64,000 nt of DNA from Psococerastis gibbosa (lineage: Eukaryota; Arthropoda; Insecta; Psocodea; Psocidae). Each line of letters begins with the position of its first letter. The first letter of the stretch is position 1. The position numbers were made by a program, and so were the translations under genes. Below the pieces are notes generated by a model, which did no database searches, was not told the DNA's origin, and saw only the letters and a list, made by a program, of their open reading frames with translations. The stretch spans positions 25,420,001 to 25,484,000 of the forward strand of contig OZ020484.1 of assembly GCA_963971405.1 (NCBI GenBank), in the 5' to 3' direction. Positions 34,204 through 46,379 of the stretch are shown piece after piece.

Positions 34204-34809
34204 AAAATGAAAAATTTGCAAAACAAAACGGTTCCTGTACGGATTGATAAATAGAAAGGGATGTACAGGTTCACCCGTACCGGTATTTTAATATAAGCTT
34301 GGATTTTATTTGGAAGCGATCACTGCAGTCCGCAATTTACGCCAAACGTCCCATATAAGTATATGACGGAACGTCTGAACATGAAGTTAGCTACATATAA
34401 GTTAGTTACACATAAACTTTAAGTAAATAAGTAATATATTGCACTACATAGCGTAAACGCCATGAGAGGGACTAAAGGAAGCGGTATATACTTAATCATG
34501 AAGAAATAATTTATGGCCATTAACGATGTTATCACTAAATGATCAAGTGGTCGGCCTTTTTAACTGCGGAGTTAAGGAATCTATCATAGGCATGAGTTTA
34601 CCGTAAAACATGTACTAACCGTGCCATTGCCAAAATACCTGTATTAATGGGGACCTGGTTTGACACTTACTACATATATTTTCTGGTTCCACACATGTTT
34701 AAAAATGACAAACGGTTACCTACGATTTGTCTAAGTTGTGTTGTAGCAGTAGGCTATGCCTGTTACCTGTGAGACCCCACGCATTATCAGTATTAGGTAT
34801 TTATAAATT
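34204..34809. other. Unassigned stretch
   Basis: No gene or shared repeat identified. Confidence 0.4.
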
Positions 34810-35057
34810 GAGAAGGCTGTTTACAAACATGGCCAACTCCAAGTTGTAGAATTTTTCAGGAGAGTGGATTTTCTGTTGAAAATTGCATTAAGTTGATAGC
34901 TAACCCTAGACTTCTCAGCGCTTCTGTGCGCAATCTGGCTGCTTTTGTCACTTTATTTTACAGCGTGCAGGTGGACATTAAAGTTTTCTGCAAGGTCGGA
35001 TCAAAACCCCATTTTGTAAAAAAACTGGAGTTGGCCACGTTTGTAACCAAGCTCCTC
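34810..35057 (-). mobile_element. TIR MITE, family J copy 2
   Basis: Reverse complement of 7110-7368: 'gagaaggctgtttacaaaca', 'tggccaactccaagttgtag', 'caggagagtggattttctgt', 'gcgcttctgtgcgcaatctg' and 'ttgtaaccaagctcctc'. AATTG occurs at both flanks (overlapping the ends), a possible 5-bp duplication. The open frame 34893-35138 in it is not preserved in the other copy. Confidence 0.75.
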
Positions 35058-35289
35058 AATTGTTGGTTGTGGTTTCAGGGGTTTTTAATTTTTAATGATT
35101 CTGAAATACGCCAAAGTACAATATATAATAGACACTAAATATATACAGTATATGGTCTTACCGGTGCAATTGTAATGGCATTCTGTCTTAGACGAGAAAA
35201 TAACCCTAATTACTGCATTTGATGAAATGAATGAATGAATGGTAAAAAAATAGTTAAAAGTACTTGAAGCTTCACTGGCCACTGCCTTA
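35058..35289. other. Unassigned short gap
   Basis: AT-rich, no gene; (ATGA)n-like run near 35222. Confidence 0.4.
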
Positions 35290-35297
35290 GACACTAT

Positions 35298-35468
35298 CAT
35301 GACCGTGCCCAGGGGGGTGGTCCAAGGGGTCTGGACCCCCCCCCCCCCGAAATAAATATTTTTATGTAAACCCGTATTGTTTGAAGAATTCACCCATTAA
35401 TTCATTTATAAATTACGTTTAAACAAATTTGGACCCCCCCCTGAAATCATAACCTGGGCACGGCCTTG
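35298..35468. mobile_element. hAT-like MITE, family C copy 5
   Basis: 171 bp with ends 'catgaccgtgcccagg' and 'cctgggcacggccttg', flanked by GACACTAT (35290-35297) and GACACCAT (35469-35476), a 7/8 octamer match. This is one of the best-preserved copies and defines the family: TIR, G/C tract, 'tgtaaacccgtattgtttga', 'aattacgtttaaacaa', C tract, TIR. Confidence 0.85.
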
Positions 35469-35476
35469 GACACCAT

Positions 35477-36129
35477 AGTACGTCACCCGATAAAGAAGCA
35501 ATCAAATATACAGTATACTATATGCGACAAATCGTCAAACGAAATAAACCGGAGGCTTTCAATACATTAAAAAACGAGCCTCAAAATGGCATGAAACAGT
35601 TTCAAAGAAAAAGGCGGATCAAGTTCTCCACCATTAAAATGTATACAAAAGTCCAATAATTTGAATCAATAACATATCCCCCGGAAGCGGAGCGACAGCT
35701 CTGAGGGTTTTTAAATTCCGCTGAAGTTTCCCTCTCTTTCCCAAGAAGTCGTTTTCCCTCGGTTGGGAAAAAGTAATAATTTTACTGTGTCAGAAAAAGT
35801 TGAAGAATGGTCAAAAGGGAGGAAGTTTGGAAGGAAAAGGGGGAAGAGGGCGTAGCATTTTATAGTAAGCGTAATCTGTTCCGACTACCAGTAAATACGA
35901 AATATGGTTTTAGAAAAATGTGACTGGTTGGTGGCTTTCGAGGATAGTTCGGACCATCCTCTGGTATTCGATAAATTTTTTCAAATGATAAATGGTGTGT
36001 CGTGCCACGATTTTTCAGTCCTATAGTACTTCAGTGACGTTTTCAAAGTAGCTGAGCTTCTGAGTAATGCCTTATGGTCGCAGAGGCGAAGACGCAAAAA
36101 TCCCCAATCTGTGCCTCCTCGTGGTGAAG
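35477..36129. other. Unassigned stretch
   Basis: No gene identified. Confidence 0.4.
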
Positions 36130-36470
36130 ATGAAGGCGGCGCATCCGTCAATTTTTCTTCAATTTTGATTTTGTCATTGACGGAAAATCATCAATGTTGC
36201 AATATTTATTTTTACATCCCATTCCACTTGCTTTCAATAAGTGACGATTTTTGTTTTCATTTTTTTCCAATTTTGTAAGTTTGCCCGCCGTCTTTCTATT
36301 AATTCTATAATCTACAAGAAATTTTATGATTTAAATTTTGAAATTCGTTTGTTGTCAAGAAATTAATTTAAATTATTTATCATCTCCAGACGATGTCATT
36401 GTTTAATTTTAGTTTGTTATGTTTGCAAAGCGTGATTTTACTCTTTGATAATTGATCAATTTTAACATGA
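36130..36470. repeat. Degenerate mosaic of MITE fragments
   Basis: Contains 'ccgtcaatttttcttcaatt' folding against 'tttgtcattgacgg', a 'catcccattccacttg' similar to the family T end, and at 36400-36467 'ttttagtttgttatgtttgc' with 'tttgataattgatcaatttt', which is the family A core in reverse. Probably several overlapping decayed insertions. Confidence 0.45.
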
Positions 36471-38902
36471 GGAAGTCAGAATGTCAGAAGAAGAAATCGT
36501 TTATTGTAAGAACGAGAACCCAAGCAACCTTCAATGCGTTGATGTCTTGGCCTTAGGACTCTTAGAAGATCCGCTTTCATTGGTGGGCGAGGGGGGGTGG
36601 TCTACAACATGCCCGGAAATTTCGTTTCCACCTACCGGTTAAGGTAATCATTAGAGTTGTTCCAGACGCAAGCTCGGTGGAAATATTTCCTGTTACATCG
36701 AATCTTGAACCTCGAGATTCCCTTTCATAATCCAATTCTCTGCCAACTCTACCACCCCACAAATCTACAAACGCGGCATGACAAAGTGGACAATTGTTTA
36801 CGACTACTACTCAGTTTGTATAACATTCCTGACACACGGAACAGTGCAGAAAATATAAATCAAATCCGAAAACTAGGGGCAAAGGAGATGTTTTCGTCGG
36901 AAAGTTAGATCACAGGAGCCCTACATTTTAAACCATGAAGAATCAAATTTAAAAGAAAACGGGAGCAGATGTAGATTCGAAGAGATTCAGGCGGTTGATA
37001 TAAAAGACGAACACGGACCATGTCTAAAACCAGTGGGGGAATCTCTGCAGGCTACGAATGAATTCAATAACCGAGCATCGGACACGCTGTCAAAGACTCA
37101 GCTTTCGCTACGGTAGTTGTGTGTTCGATTCCTTTGATCAAAACTCTTCACGGTTTCCGTAGCCTAATGGCATGCTAGGTGATTTTGAATACATTGTTCA
37201 CTGGGAATGCTAAATCTGAACATTATTTCACTTCTATTTTTTTATATTTTACAGCCGCTCCCATTGATTGCTACTTTGAGCATTTTAAATAGGGATGTAA
37301 GAAAGATGATAAAAAAATATATTTTAACATTGTGTGGAGTTATGATTGATAATTTAAACGTCATCTAAATTAAAAAGTAAAATAGAATATTTTATCATAG
37401 TTCTCTACTTCGGGTGGAGACATTCAGCTGGGGTGATAACAAGGGGCTACATCAATGAATTTTTGACCGTATGACTGGATTTATCTCTAATGTGGGTATC
37501 AGTTGTGTGGTCAGGCTTGTGCTCTGTGACAGCTATTTGTCGATTTGATTTGCTGAAACTGAAATTAACAAGCTACTGTTCGATATCCCATAATTGGCGC
37601 AATGCCATTAGTTAAAAAATATTCTCTGGAAATGATTTGCAAGTCAGGCCCGTACTCAGGATTTTTTTTTGGGGAGGGGGGGCCAAGACCAATTTTTTTT
37701 TTTTTTTAATTATATATCCGTAGTAATTCACCTGTGAGACTGTCAATACCATCTGACCAAATTTGGGGAGGGGGGGCAAGGGGATCATGGCCTGTTGCAA
37801 GGTAGTCATATTTAGGCTGATGCTGGTCACGTGGTATTGGCGGCATGCTGGGAGAGGGGGCTCCATCTCACCATGTTCCATCATATTTTCATATAGCAGT
37901 GATTTTTTTTTTTTTTTTTTTTGTCTGTTATAGTCTGAAAAACATGGAATTTGCTTGGCTTTATTATTATCGATGTATTTAAAGATAAAATATTAATTCA
38001 TATACATGGTGTCCCAAACCATCCGGACACCCGATTTATTCTGGTTATTACTAGCCTAATAATATATTATTATTTATATTATATAAATATTTTTAGAATT
38101 TGCAAGCCGGTAAAAGATTTTATCGCAAAGTAGCAGCAAAATTATATGATCGTTTATGTTAACAATACGTTACTTTGAGGGTTTTTACGTAGTAAATAAG
38201 GACTTTTTATTGTTTATAGTACTGAGCCAACCTAGCGGAGTGTTATGGTTTATTTCACCATATAGGAGGCTGTATATAAAATAGAACTTAAATGATTAAA
38301 TATACAATATATTATAATACACTTACCCTAATCGCATTATTGCAACTGCTCTCTCTTACTGGAGTAGTTTCTTCTATCGTCTTTGTCAGCTGCTTGTCTG
38401 CGAATTGACCTCTAAGTCGCCGTTACAAGTCTTTTATCACTTCAGGGAGCCTAAACATTTACTTCAAATATTTCAGAATTCTTCATAGTTCTCTTCTCAA
38501 ATAACTTTATGCCCATCGAACCTATAGAGACTACAAGTTTAATTGCATTTTTTTATTTTTTATTCTACTCAATTTTATACTTTTTGGATTGTAAGTTAAA
38601 ATAATAATAATCTTTCTTTCTTCTTTCTTTTCCCTGTCCAGTATCCCCTGGACAAGGAGCATATATTTACAAAATACAATAACTTACATAATAATACCAT
38701 AATATTATAATAATAAGTTACATAATAATAACATCCCGCATCCCCAAGCTAGCGCTTATTTGGGACATAAGACTCATACAGTGCTGCTAAACAAGGCTTA
38801 ATAATTTATTTTTGTTACTTATTTATAATGTTTATATATATATATATATATTTTTTACTTGTTATTTTAATGTTAATATAGCCTAGTCAGTTTTTTTTAT
38901 TA
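36471..38902. other. Unassigned stretch with low-complexity tracts
   Basis: No gene recognised. 'tcaggcccgtactcaggatt' followed by a G-rich tract (37645-37692) resembles one end of a family C MITE. Long T runs occur at 37690 and 37903. A fragment 'gagccaacctagcggagt' at about 38223 matches the SINE S 3' region in reverse. A (TA)n run lies at 38835. Confidence 0.4.
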
Positions 38903-39215
38903 TTACCTCCCATTGACCAACCATCTTTTTATTCCCGCTTTTAACTCACCCATCTGTTTAAATTTTTTCATTTGTGGGGGAAGTTCATTTAATATCTTTG
39001 GTATAAGTACTTTGTTTAATCTCTCTCCATATTTGTTATATGTTATTTCAAACTTAAGCTTTTTTGGGTTTCTTGTATTATACTTCCCTTTATCATCTAT
39101 TTGGTACTCTTTTTTAAAATAGTTATCTCTTATTAATTTATACTTGAATAATTTTGTTACTGGCAAAATGCTAGCATGTTTGAATTTTTCGTCGTATTCT
39201 TTGTATTTCTTGTTG
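38903..39215 (-). pseudogene. LINE ORF2 C-terminal relic, CR1/L2-like
   Basis: The minus strand reads KINKKYKEYDEKFKHASILP, then VTKLFKYKLIRDNYFKKEYQ, YNTRNPKKLKFEITYNKYGE, RLNKVLIPKILNELPPQMKK, and ends in LKAGIKRWLVNGR. The order YNTRN - KVLIPKILNELP - FK...K.WL is the recognisable C-terminal block of CR1/L2/Jockey-type reverse transcriptase proteins (compare YxTR...WNxLP...FK). The frame is open for about 100 codons without a stop, but no RT motif precedes it; a (TAA)n microsatellite at 39226 lies where upstream coding should be. I infer a recent or little-decayed 5'-truncated insertion. Confidence 0.7.
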
Positions 39216-39225
39216 ATTTTATTTA

Positions 39226-39252
39226 AATAATAATAATAATAATAATAATATT
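39226..39252. repeat. (AAT)n microsatellite
   Basis: Nine or so AAT units, adjoining the upstream side of the LINE relic. Confidence 0.9.
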
Positions 39253-39544
39253 AAATTATGTATTGTACTTATCGCAACTTTTGACCCCAGCGTGACAATT
39301 CATTTTTGTACTTAGTGCTGGGGATTTATGCTTCGATTTTTATTGATTGTTCAATTATATATATACTTACTTACCCATCAGTAGTCTAAAAGACATGTAA
39401 CTAGCGCTCTGATTGGCTAATAGTGACGCACATTGATGACAGTAGGCCATAGGTACACATGGTACACACGTATCTTACTTTTAGACCTAGCTGCCAAGAG
39501 TGAATCATTATTATGCCATTTAGGACAATTGTCAACACAACAGG
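39253..39544. other. Unassigned short gap
   Basis: No gene; (TA)n near 39357. Confidence 0.4.
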
Positions 39545-39712
39545 AGTTAGGGCTATAAATAAGTCCTCTCTTACACTCAACTAGGAAGGCCTAGGACCGC
39601 CTGCTTTACATGCCCTCCGAAGCATGACCAGAAAATGTAGCCAGTGTGGGACTCGAACCAACAACCTTTCGGGTGAAAGTCGGAGTCTGCACCACTACGC
39701 TACATTTCCTGA
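39545..39712 (-). mobile_element. tRNA-derived SINE, family S copy 2
   Basis: Minus strand: 'tgtagcgtagtggtgcagac' (A box TAGCGTAGTGG), 'ctttcacccgaaaggttg', then B box GGTTCGAGTCC, followed by the body ('catgcttcggagggcatgta', 'gttgagtgtaagagagg'). This copy retains the anticodon-arm segment with loop CTTTCAC, which supports a tRNA-Glu origin. The 3' tail is missing (ends near 39545). Confidence 0.85.
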
Positions 39713-40917
39713 CTTCATCAAACCACACGTAGTAAAGGGGAATTCCTAATGGAACGATGAACATGTCAAGTTGTACTATACATTAAAAGAAAAGTCTGCC
39801 AGTAAGTGTAATGAATGTGAATCTCAACCTTAAATAGTACACAAGTACCTACCGCAAACTTCCGCGAATTTAGGATAAATTTTCATAAAAAATGAAATAA
39901 GTAAAAGCATAAAATCGGGTCACTGAGGAGAGCTGCTGAAAACGCTAAAGAGATAAAGTGAGCTTGGAGCCACATTGTAGAAATGATCACGAATTCGGCC
40001 GAAATATTTTGAGGAAAAGACTTCATCAAAGCAATAATAAGGTCTTCGAAGCTTTTGAATTTCTCATTTTTTCTGGAAACGAAAAACAAATTAGTTCACA
40101 AAAATAAAACCTTCATTTTGGTTATTTTTCCCGGGCATATTTTAAACTAATGTAGGTACTGTAATTTTCGTATGCTTTTGTACAATGTATGAATCCCCAT
40201 TTGGAATGCTATTATGGAAGATTTGTTGTGGGGGTAACCGTCTTTGAAATGAAGAGAAATACCAGAAAGTTTGCCAGCCCGCGATTATTAAATCTCCATA
40301 TTTAAAGCATAGGAAATTGGAAAGTAGAAACCCCAACAGGAAAATTCCCTTCCGGAAATTCTTTTTTGGGTTTGTTTCATTTTAAGTAGAAGGAAGTTGC
40401 CAACGCTCCCACCACCCCCACCCCCTCGCCACAATCCTTTTTAGACTACTCAGCTCATTGCTTATATGATTATCGATTTGCAATAATTAAAGCTAGTAGG
40501 TGGAGTAACCCTCATCTGTGGATAAACATCCCCATATATTAATTCACTAAAAATCCGTCTACTGCAGCCCTGTTATGGCAATTTGGGAATAACAATACCA
40601 GAATTTATTTTTTAATACCGCATTCGTAAGGTGTCACATGACGCTGTTAAGATTTGCACGGGAAACAAGAAATTAGTTTTTTTCAATATTTTTCAATCTT
40701 TTACTTTTCTTACAATACTTACCATGTAGGAAATATGGGACACAACATGGCGGATGACAATACCCGGGTATATAGTGCCTTAATAATGCAGTAAACAACA
40801 GTGGGCTTGACAAACTGTAATAGTCCAGTGATAGTAGAAAAATATTCTAATTAATTCCATTAGAATGATAATTAAACATACAAGTAATATATTATTCATA
40901 TTTATTAGATTGCTAAT
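39713..40917. other. Unassigned stretch
   Basis: No gene or shared repeat identified. Confidence 0.4.
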
Positions 40918-40970
40918 GATTAGTAGCATGGTGGTATGATCGCTTACGTGAACCGGGTTCGATTATTTTC
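40918..40970 (+). repeat. tRNA-like pol III head, possible SINE fragment
   Basis: 'gtagcatggtggtatgatcg' (A-box-like TAGCATGGTGG) is followed after a short gap by a B box, GGGTTCGATTA. The spacing is about 10 bases shorter than in a tRNA, so it is not a functional tRNA; a decayed SINE head is likely. Confidence 0.35.
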
Positions 40971-42061
40971 GTTCATGAGCTTCTGCCAACGGTATGGCAA
41001 GGGCATAAGAGCCTGACCGCCGATGGCTTGTTTCATACTGATTAAAAATCTGGTTCTAGGACATAAATGTGGTTGTTGTAATCCGAAACATCCGTACATA
41101 GTTGCATAATCATGTTTCTGAAGGAATTCTCTACACAATCCACTTAGCAATACAATTTAAATGATATGCCATAAAACCTAATGCGATAATTCCCTATGCA
41201 CAGACTATGAAACCCGTTCACAAATTAGCATAAAGAAATAGTTTCCAGATGAAGTAAAGTAAGTAGAATAATTTTACAAAAAACAGGCTAATATTATTCT
41301 ACGGGTAATATTTGCTTTATCACACTGTCTAGACAACTCCCCTGGCACTACCCTGCCCTAATTTCTACCATGTCACGTAATATCTCATTTTGCCGTTTGC
41401 CAACTTCTTTTAAGTTAAATTTTGCATTGAAACCTCTTCATTGCTTCCTTAATGACGACCATTCGTCTCTTGCAAGACAAAGTCAGAGCGGAACTGCAAC
41501 GCAAAAGGGGAGCATACTGATATATTAAGCAATCTGGAAGAAATCTTCCTTTTAGAGAAAAGAAGAACATGGCCAGAGATAAATCCCCGTCTAGAGCAAA
41601 AGTGTCATTAGGTGGAACACGCTGGGACTAAGACACTCTAGTATACAATTTTTAACATTTCAAGGGAAATAAAAAACGTATCGATTTTGGCAATGGGGGA
41701 GATTCACCGCCATTTGTCGTTTTCCAGAGCATGAGTTTTGGCAAAGGGCCATATTTCCCAGAACTAGGCCCTTTCTGGAGCGATAATGCCGTTATAGATT
41801 GCCCCTCATCAAGGTCTGGGGAGTCTATGTCCCATATACAGAGCGGGACCGGCTTAATAACCCACATTCGCAATTTGCTGAATTTAATGGAGAGATTTTC
41901 CATTCAATTCTTTATGTTTGATTAAATAATTGTTCGACACATATTTTAACATTTTAAGTTATCAAATAACTACAACAATTAAAGGTACGTAATAGGTACA
42001 TATTTCAACTACGTTGAAAGCCTCTACAGGCAGGGAAGTTAGCGAAAGGAAGATAAGAAAA
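40971..42061. other. Unassigned stretch
   Basis: At 41653-41925 both strands are open for 80-90 codons, but neither product matches a family I know; treated as chance. Nothing else identified. Confidence 0.4.
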
Positions 42062-42155
42062 AATGGGCTGAAATGGGATACGAACACGAGTCTCCGCCTT
42101 GCCAGAGTGGTATGCTGACTATCGGACCAAATTCATCGCCGCAACATCTACTCAT
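42062..42155 (-). repeat. tRNA-like SINE head
   Basis: The minus strand reads 'ttggtccgatagtcagcata', 'ccactctggcaaggcggaga' and 'ctcgtgttcgtatcccattt'. The order A-box-like TGGTCCGATAGTCAGC, anticodon-like arm, B-box-like GTGTTCGTATCC resembles tRNA-Glu/Asp-like SINE heads. A T-rich segment follows toward 42000. No other copy in the window. Confidence 0.45.
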
Positions 42156-42170
42156 ATTTAGATGAATCAG

Positions 42171-42521
42171 CAAGGCCGTATTTATGGGGGGGGGGGGGGG
42201 AATCCAGGGGTCCGGACCCCCCCCCCCCCCTTGTCGTGAAAAATTCCATCGTCCACAAAGTATTTTCGTATACTTTCATTCTTTGCCAGTCCCTTTAAAG
42301 GGTCGTTTTTAAATTAATAAAAAATAAAATTGCTCTGTTCATTCTATATTTCCACTTGTTGAATTTACAAAATTCAGTTTTGCTTTCTTAAGCACGGAAT
42401 ACACTACTATGGTAGCCTCGGGCCTTAAGCTAGCTTACCTACCCCCCCCCCCCCCCCCGTCCACCGCCCCCGTCCACCGCCCCCGTCCGCCCCCCGTCGA
42501 AAATCTGTAGGTACGGCCTTG
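42171..42521. mobile_element. hAT-like MITE, family C copy 6 (expanded)
   Basis: Starts 'caaggccgtatttatg' and ends 'ctgtaggtacggccttg'. GATGAAT precedes (two bases upstream of CAAGG) and directly follows the element, a probable decayed octamer duplication. The interior is about twice the family length and holds oligo-G/C tracts at 42187, 42221 and 42440 and a 12-bp minisatellite (CCGTCCACCGCC-type, about 42457-42490). Confidence 0.65.
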
Positions 42522-42689
42522 GATGAATGAAATATATGTACAGTATATCTAACCATTTTTTATTCATATCCATAAGTGTAGTATCGCTGCAAACGAATCC
42601 GTCAGAACCTGTTCAAAACTGCCGAAAACTTACAATACAATACAATATATATTTCCTTTATATTATACAATACATGTAAAGTATAAGAT
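42522..42689. other. Unassigned short gap
   Basis: No feature identified. Confidence 0.4.
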
Positions 42690-42860
42690 AAAATCGTCAG
42701 TTGGTAGTGTAGGGGAACGTGGTAGGACAATGATAACGTGCTGAGACTACCAGTCAGTCTAAGTGCGTGTCGAGTGCGGGTCACCTCCGAATTAATCGTG
42801 TGACTACAATGTTCCCCAAGTGGTTCGGAATCCACAATAATCAGGAGGTTCACTCTGTCA
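42690..42860 (+). mobile_element. Family G-related repeat, copy 3 (diverged)
   Basis: Shares 'ggtcacctccgaa', 'taatcgtgtgact', 'ccccaagtggttcggaatcc' and 'ataatcaggaggt' with the SINE-like elements at 31.8 and 49.5 kb, and a weaker 'gtggtagga' upstream. The remainder differs, so the central segment of about 80 bp is the conserved part. It lies beside the 3' end of a LINE relic in opposite orientation. Confidence 0.55.
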
Positions 42861-42897
42861 GTCAACTCCCATGCTCCCTGAGGTGAGAGTCTGCCGT

Positions 42898-43290
42898 TAG
42901 GGTGCCTCAAGTTAATAAACAGACTCACTTCCCCCGCCAGACTACCAGGGTTTCTTAAAGCAGAAATGCTGAAAGTAGGCGTTCGAGAAACAAAGTATAC
43001 GGGAACCTTCGTATCGCCTGCTCTACAATACTCCTCCAGTCATCTCGGTTTTGTACAACGCTCCACCGTCTACGGACTCCCAACTCGCGAAGGTCAGTTT
43101 CCAACTCATCCTTCCAGCGTTTTCGAGGACGTCCGGGCAGTGGTCTTCCCGTCATGCTTGCTTTGTTCATCTTTTTCGGCATGCGGTCGTCTGACATTCC
43201 TACAACGTGTCCCAGCCATCTTATACGTTGCGCTTTTAAGAACCAGGCTATGTCTTCTCCATTGAGTATTGCGTCTACCGTCATTTAGAC
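42898..43290 (-). pseudogene. LINE ORF2 C-terminus and 3' UTR
   Basis: The minus strand reads NGEDIAWFLKAQRIRWLGHV, VGMSDDRMPKKMNKASMTGR, PLPGRPRKRWKDELETDLRE and LGVRRRWSVVQNRDDWRSIV. RIRWLGHV...RxPK...GRPRKRWxDE...DLRELG...DRxxWR is a well-known C-terminal block of RTE-type and related LINE proteins. Overlapping frame use near 43106-43306 indicates a frameshift. The 3' UTR ('gcctactttcagcatttctg', 'gaagtgagtctgtttattaa', 'cttgaggcacc') is repeated at 54645-54742. The catalytic RT domain is absent. Confidence 0.75.
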
Positions 43291-43892
43291 TAGTCATCAT
43301 CGCCAATGTATGTTGCGGCTTCCATTTAAAACGCTAAAAAATGCATGCTCAGCCTCTAACGCTCATAATAAGAAGAAACAGAGCATTGAGGTTGCATGAA
43401 AATAGAAAAATAATTCTGTACAGTGTTTTCTTCTACGGTATTTTCCAACTGTGTGACCTGGTTCCCTTAAACACCCGGAGCTGTATAACCAGCCAGCCTC
43501 CCCTGCTCCCCCACTTTCATTCTTATAGCCGGGTGCGAGACGAGTGTTTTATAATTCAGAGGCGGGTAAGAGTTCATCAGTGTGGAGAGGTAATTGGGAA
43601 TTCACTGGGGCGCTTACAACCCCCCCCCCCTCAATTTCCCGTATATATCCATATTAACGTCGGTAGAGCCAAGATTTGTGAAAATGGGGTACACAAATGG
43701 CTCAAACTAGAGAATTTTTTCAATGATTTTTTTTAATAAGCAGTATATTATGAAACTCTGGTTGAGACGCTGAGTTATGCTAAGCCTAATTAATACTGAA
43801 TGTTTACATGAGTTGTTTTATGTGCTGTGTAGTAATTTTATCAATGAAATTTAGATTTCTTCATTGTTAAGCTAGTACTACTTTATGTACAT
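43291..43892. other. Unassigned stretch
   Basis: A 131-codon plus-strand frame at 43341-43736 crosses a C run near 43620 and has no recognisable domain. Confidence 0.4.
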
Positions 43893-43992
43893 TATTATTG
43901 ATTAATAAATAATGACTTTTTGTTTTATTACTAAGCCAAGTTAGAGCAGTTAGGGCTATAAAGCCCTCTCTTATACTCAACTAGTAAGGCCC
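43893..43992 (-). mobile_element. tRNA-derived SINE, family S copy 5 (3' half)
   Basis: 'tattactaagccaagttaga', 'gggctataaagccctctctt' and 'atactcaactagtaaggcc' are the SINE 3' half in reverse, with the AT-rich tail on the left. The tRNA-like head is missing: 5' truncation, the usual SINE insertion outcome. Confidence 0.7.
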
Positions 43993-46379
43993 AAAAGCAC
44001 AAAAATTGATCATACAAATGTCTTGATCCTATATCCGCCATTTTGTTCTAAGATGGCGGCCTATTGAAACCTTATATAATTCATATCTCTGTTAATATTG
44101 GTCGCAGAGGAATAGAATGAAATTTGACTGAAAGTTCGTATTATTATCTGCGATAATGATAATTACCACTTTTTACGACAAATCAATGATTTCAAGATGG
44201 CGTTGAGTCAAAGTGAAAATAATGTGATACTGAAGTCATTTTGGTTCGAAAACACATGAGTATTTTGTGTGTTGATGTTGTGGTTGGAAAAGAATAAAGT
44301 ATTTTTTATCTGCATAGCATAGAGGGGGTCTGCGCCTGCATGGAATCTCCCTACACCTGATCGGCCAGTGCTGAAAGAAATTTTTTTTAAATGAAAAGAA
44401 CAAAGTAAAAATAATGGAAACTATCATAAACTAAATTATGCAACATTTTATAATATTTTTTGTGTGAAACACAGAACACTTGCCAATACCATAAAAAGGG
44501 AGAAAAAAATCATTTTGTCTTTTTCACTTTTTTAACTAGACCAGCCGTAAATGAGGCCTTTTTAATTTTTTTTAAAGTGTAAAAATGTGAACACGGCCTT
44601 GTTTGTTGATTCAGCTATTTTTTTTTTGTTACAGTACGTGGCTTGGGTCTACAAGTGAAAACAACATGGTGCTCTTCAACGACCGTCAACGAATATTTAT
44701 ACAGTACTAGCATTTGAGGTAAAGACATTTCAATCAAACTATTTGTTCGAACAGAACTGACGACTGATGATGGTTTAATTAATTCTTGAAACTACAATAG
44801 TTTGAATGTTACAAAGTTTTTTATTGTATCGTACATACTGTATATTAATGTAGTGTTCTCATTTTTACCTCACCCAGTGGGGAACTAAAGACAATTTTCT
44901 TTCTTTCTATCTTTCATAAAATAACGTAGATGAGGCTCATTACTATAAATATCGCAAATATTTTTTATCTTAATTGTATAACCTACTGTATGTCGCTTAC
45001 ATTGTTGACTACCTACATCTTTATTTTGTCTGGTCCTAAAATACGTTTTCGTAACAGTAAGCCGATGAATTAATAAATTTTACCAGAATCCAGATGGAAT
45101 GGAGGCAAAAAAAGAGGATTCTCCTCTACCAGTATATTTGTTATTATTATATTTTTTATCTATTGCAATAGCCTACTATATAGTTTCGTAAAAGGTTCCT
45201 TCTAAAATCTAAAGTGAAGTGTGCAATAAGTTTATCTGCTATAAATTTGTGTACGTTAATTAGCCTAGGGCGCAAAGTAATAATCCAACTATCGACAACA
45301 CATAATAAAGCACCTAGATTCATACTTTGATGTTTCTTTTCATAAAACCTGTTTGATTCATTACAGTTCGTTCTGAAATTGAAACGGTGCGAAAATGAAA
45401 GAAAAAAATGGTAGATGCACTTTCTCCAAAATCAAACTTATTCTAACAAATAATAGTATTTTTAATATGGTACCTACTGACTGTTAAAATTAATTTTTAC
45501 GGTAGTGCTTAAGTTTCGTCTGACAACATTTGCAATTAATGCTAGAGAAGCTAGCGTTTAGCGTTTAATGAATTCGAAATTTATTTGTTTTGTATGATAT
45601 GTAAAATAAGGTGAGCCTACCCAGCCTTACTATGAGTACTGTAGGCTATCTCATCATACTTATTTATTTCTTATTAAAATTATAATGCGTGTAAATGGCT
45701 TTTGTATTGTCTTAATTGTTCTACTGTTTTCTACGTTGCAGTGTTAATCCCTTGTTGACTACCTACTGGCAACGATATTAATTAGTTTAAAATACCGGTA
45801 TCAATGTTTAACTCATGGAGCAACTCATTAAACTACTACACTAGTCATAAAACGGAAACACCTGACAAATTACAATTTCGGTGTACCGTATATGTAAATC
45901 ATGTTATTTTTTTTAAGTTTCGTACCCTAATTGTTGACGGTAATATTTTCTCTTGTGATACCAAGTGTAAGCCTAGAATATCTGATGGAAAGTAAAAAGT
46001 ACGGTTTGTAAACTAGATTTCAATCTTATTGAAGTTGTCAATGGGTGTAAATTAATATTTGTCGACCTTCATTAACCGATGTAGAAAATCGTCAAAATCT
46101 ATAAATTAATTATAACAGGTTCATCTTGTGTAACTTAGATCCCGGATCATTGGCTCATAATTTTCATCTTCTTTAATTTGATTTCTGACGGCAGGGTTTA
46201 TCTCGCTTTAATGAGAAACAGTCTACAACTCTATCCAAATCCATCTTGTTTACTTCTTTAACTTTTTATATCACTATCTTTAATATTCGGCTCATTATCT
46301 GGTTGATTTCGAAGTACTGACTTATGATAATAGCAGGTAATATTAGAGGTTACATACTATTATTTGAGGGCCCATTTAA
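43993..46379. other. Unassigned stretch, possible retroposon tail near 44.9 kb
   Basis: No gene recognised. 'ggaactaaagacaattttct' followed by (TTTC)n at 44881-44915 matches 'ggaaattaaagacaattttc' plus (TTTC)n at 58768-58806, suggesting the shared 3' end of an unidentified retroposon. 'tccgccattttgttctaaga' with 'tggcggc' near 44035 forms a small hairpin. Confidence 0.4.

Noticed and set aside
37080..37150. Possible tRNA gene around 'gttcgattcc'
   Set aside because: A B-box-like sequence is present, but T-arm and D-arm pairing fail and there is no A box at the right distance.
41653..41925. Overlapping 80-90-codon frames on both strands
   Set aside because: No recognisable domain, no splice-site support, no homologous copy in the window.
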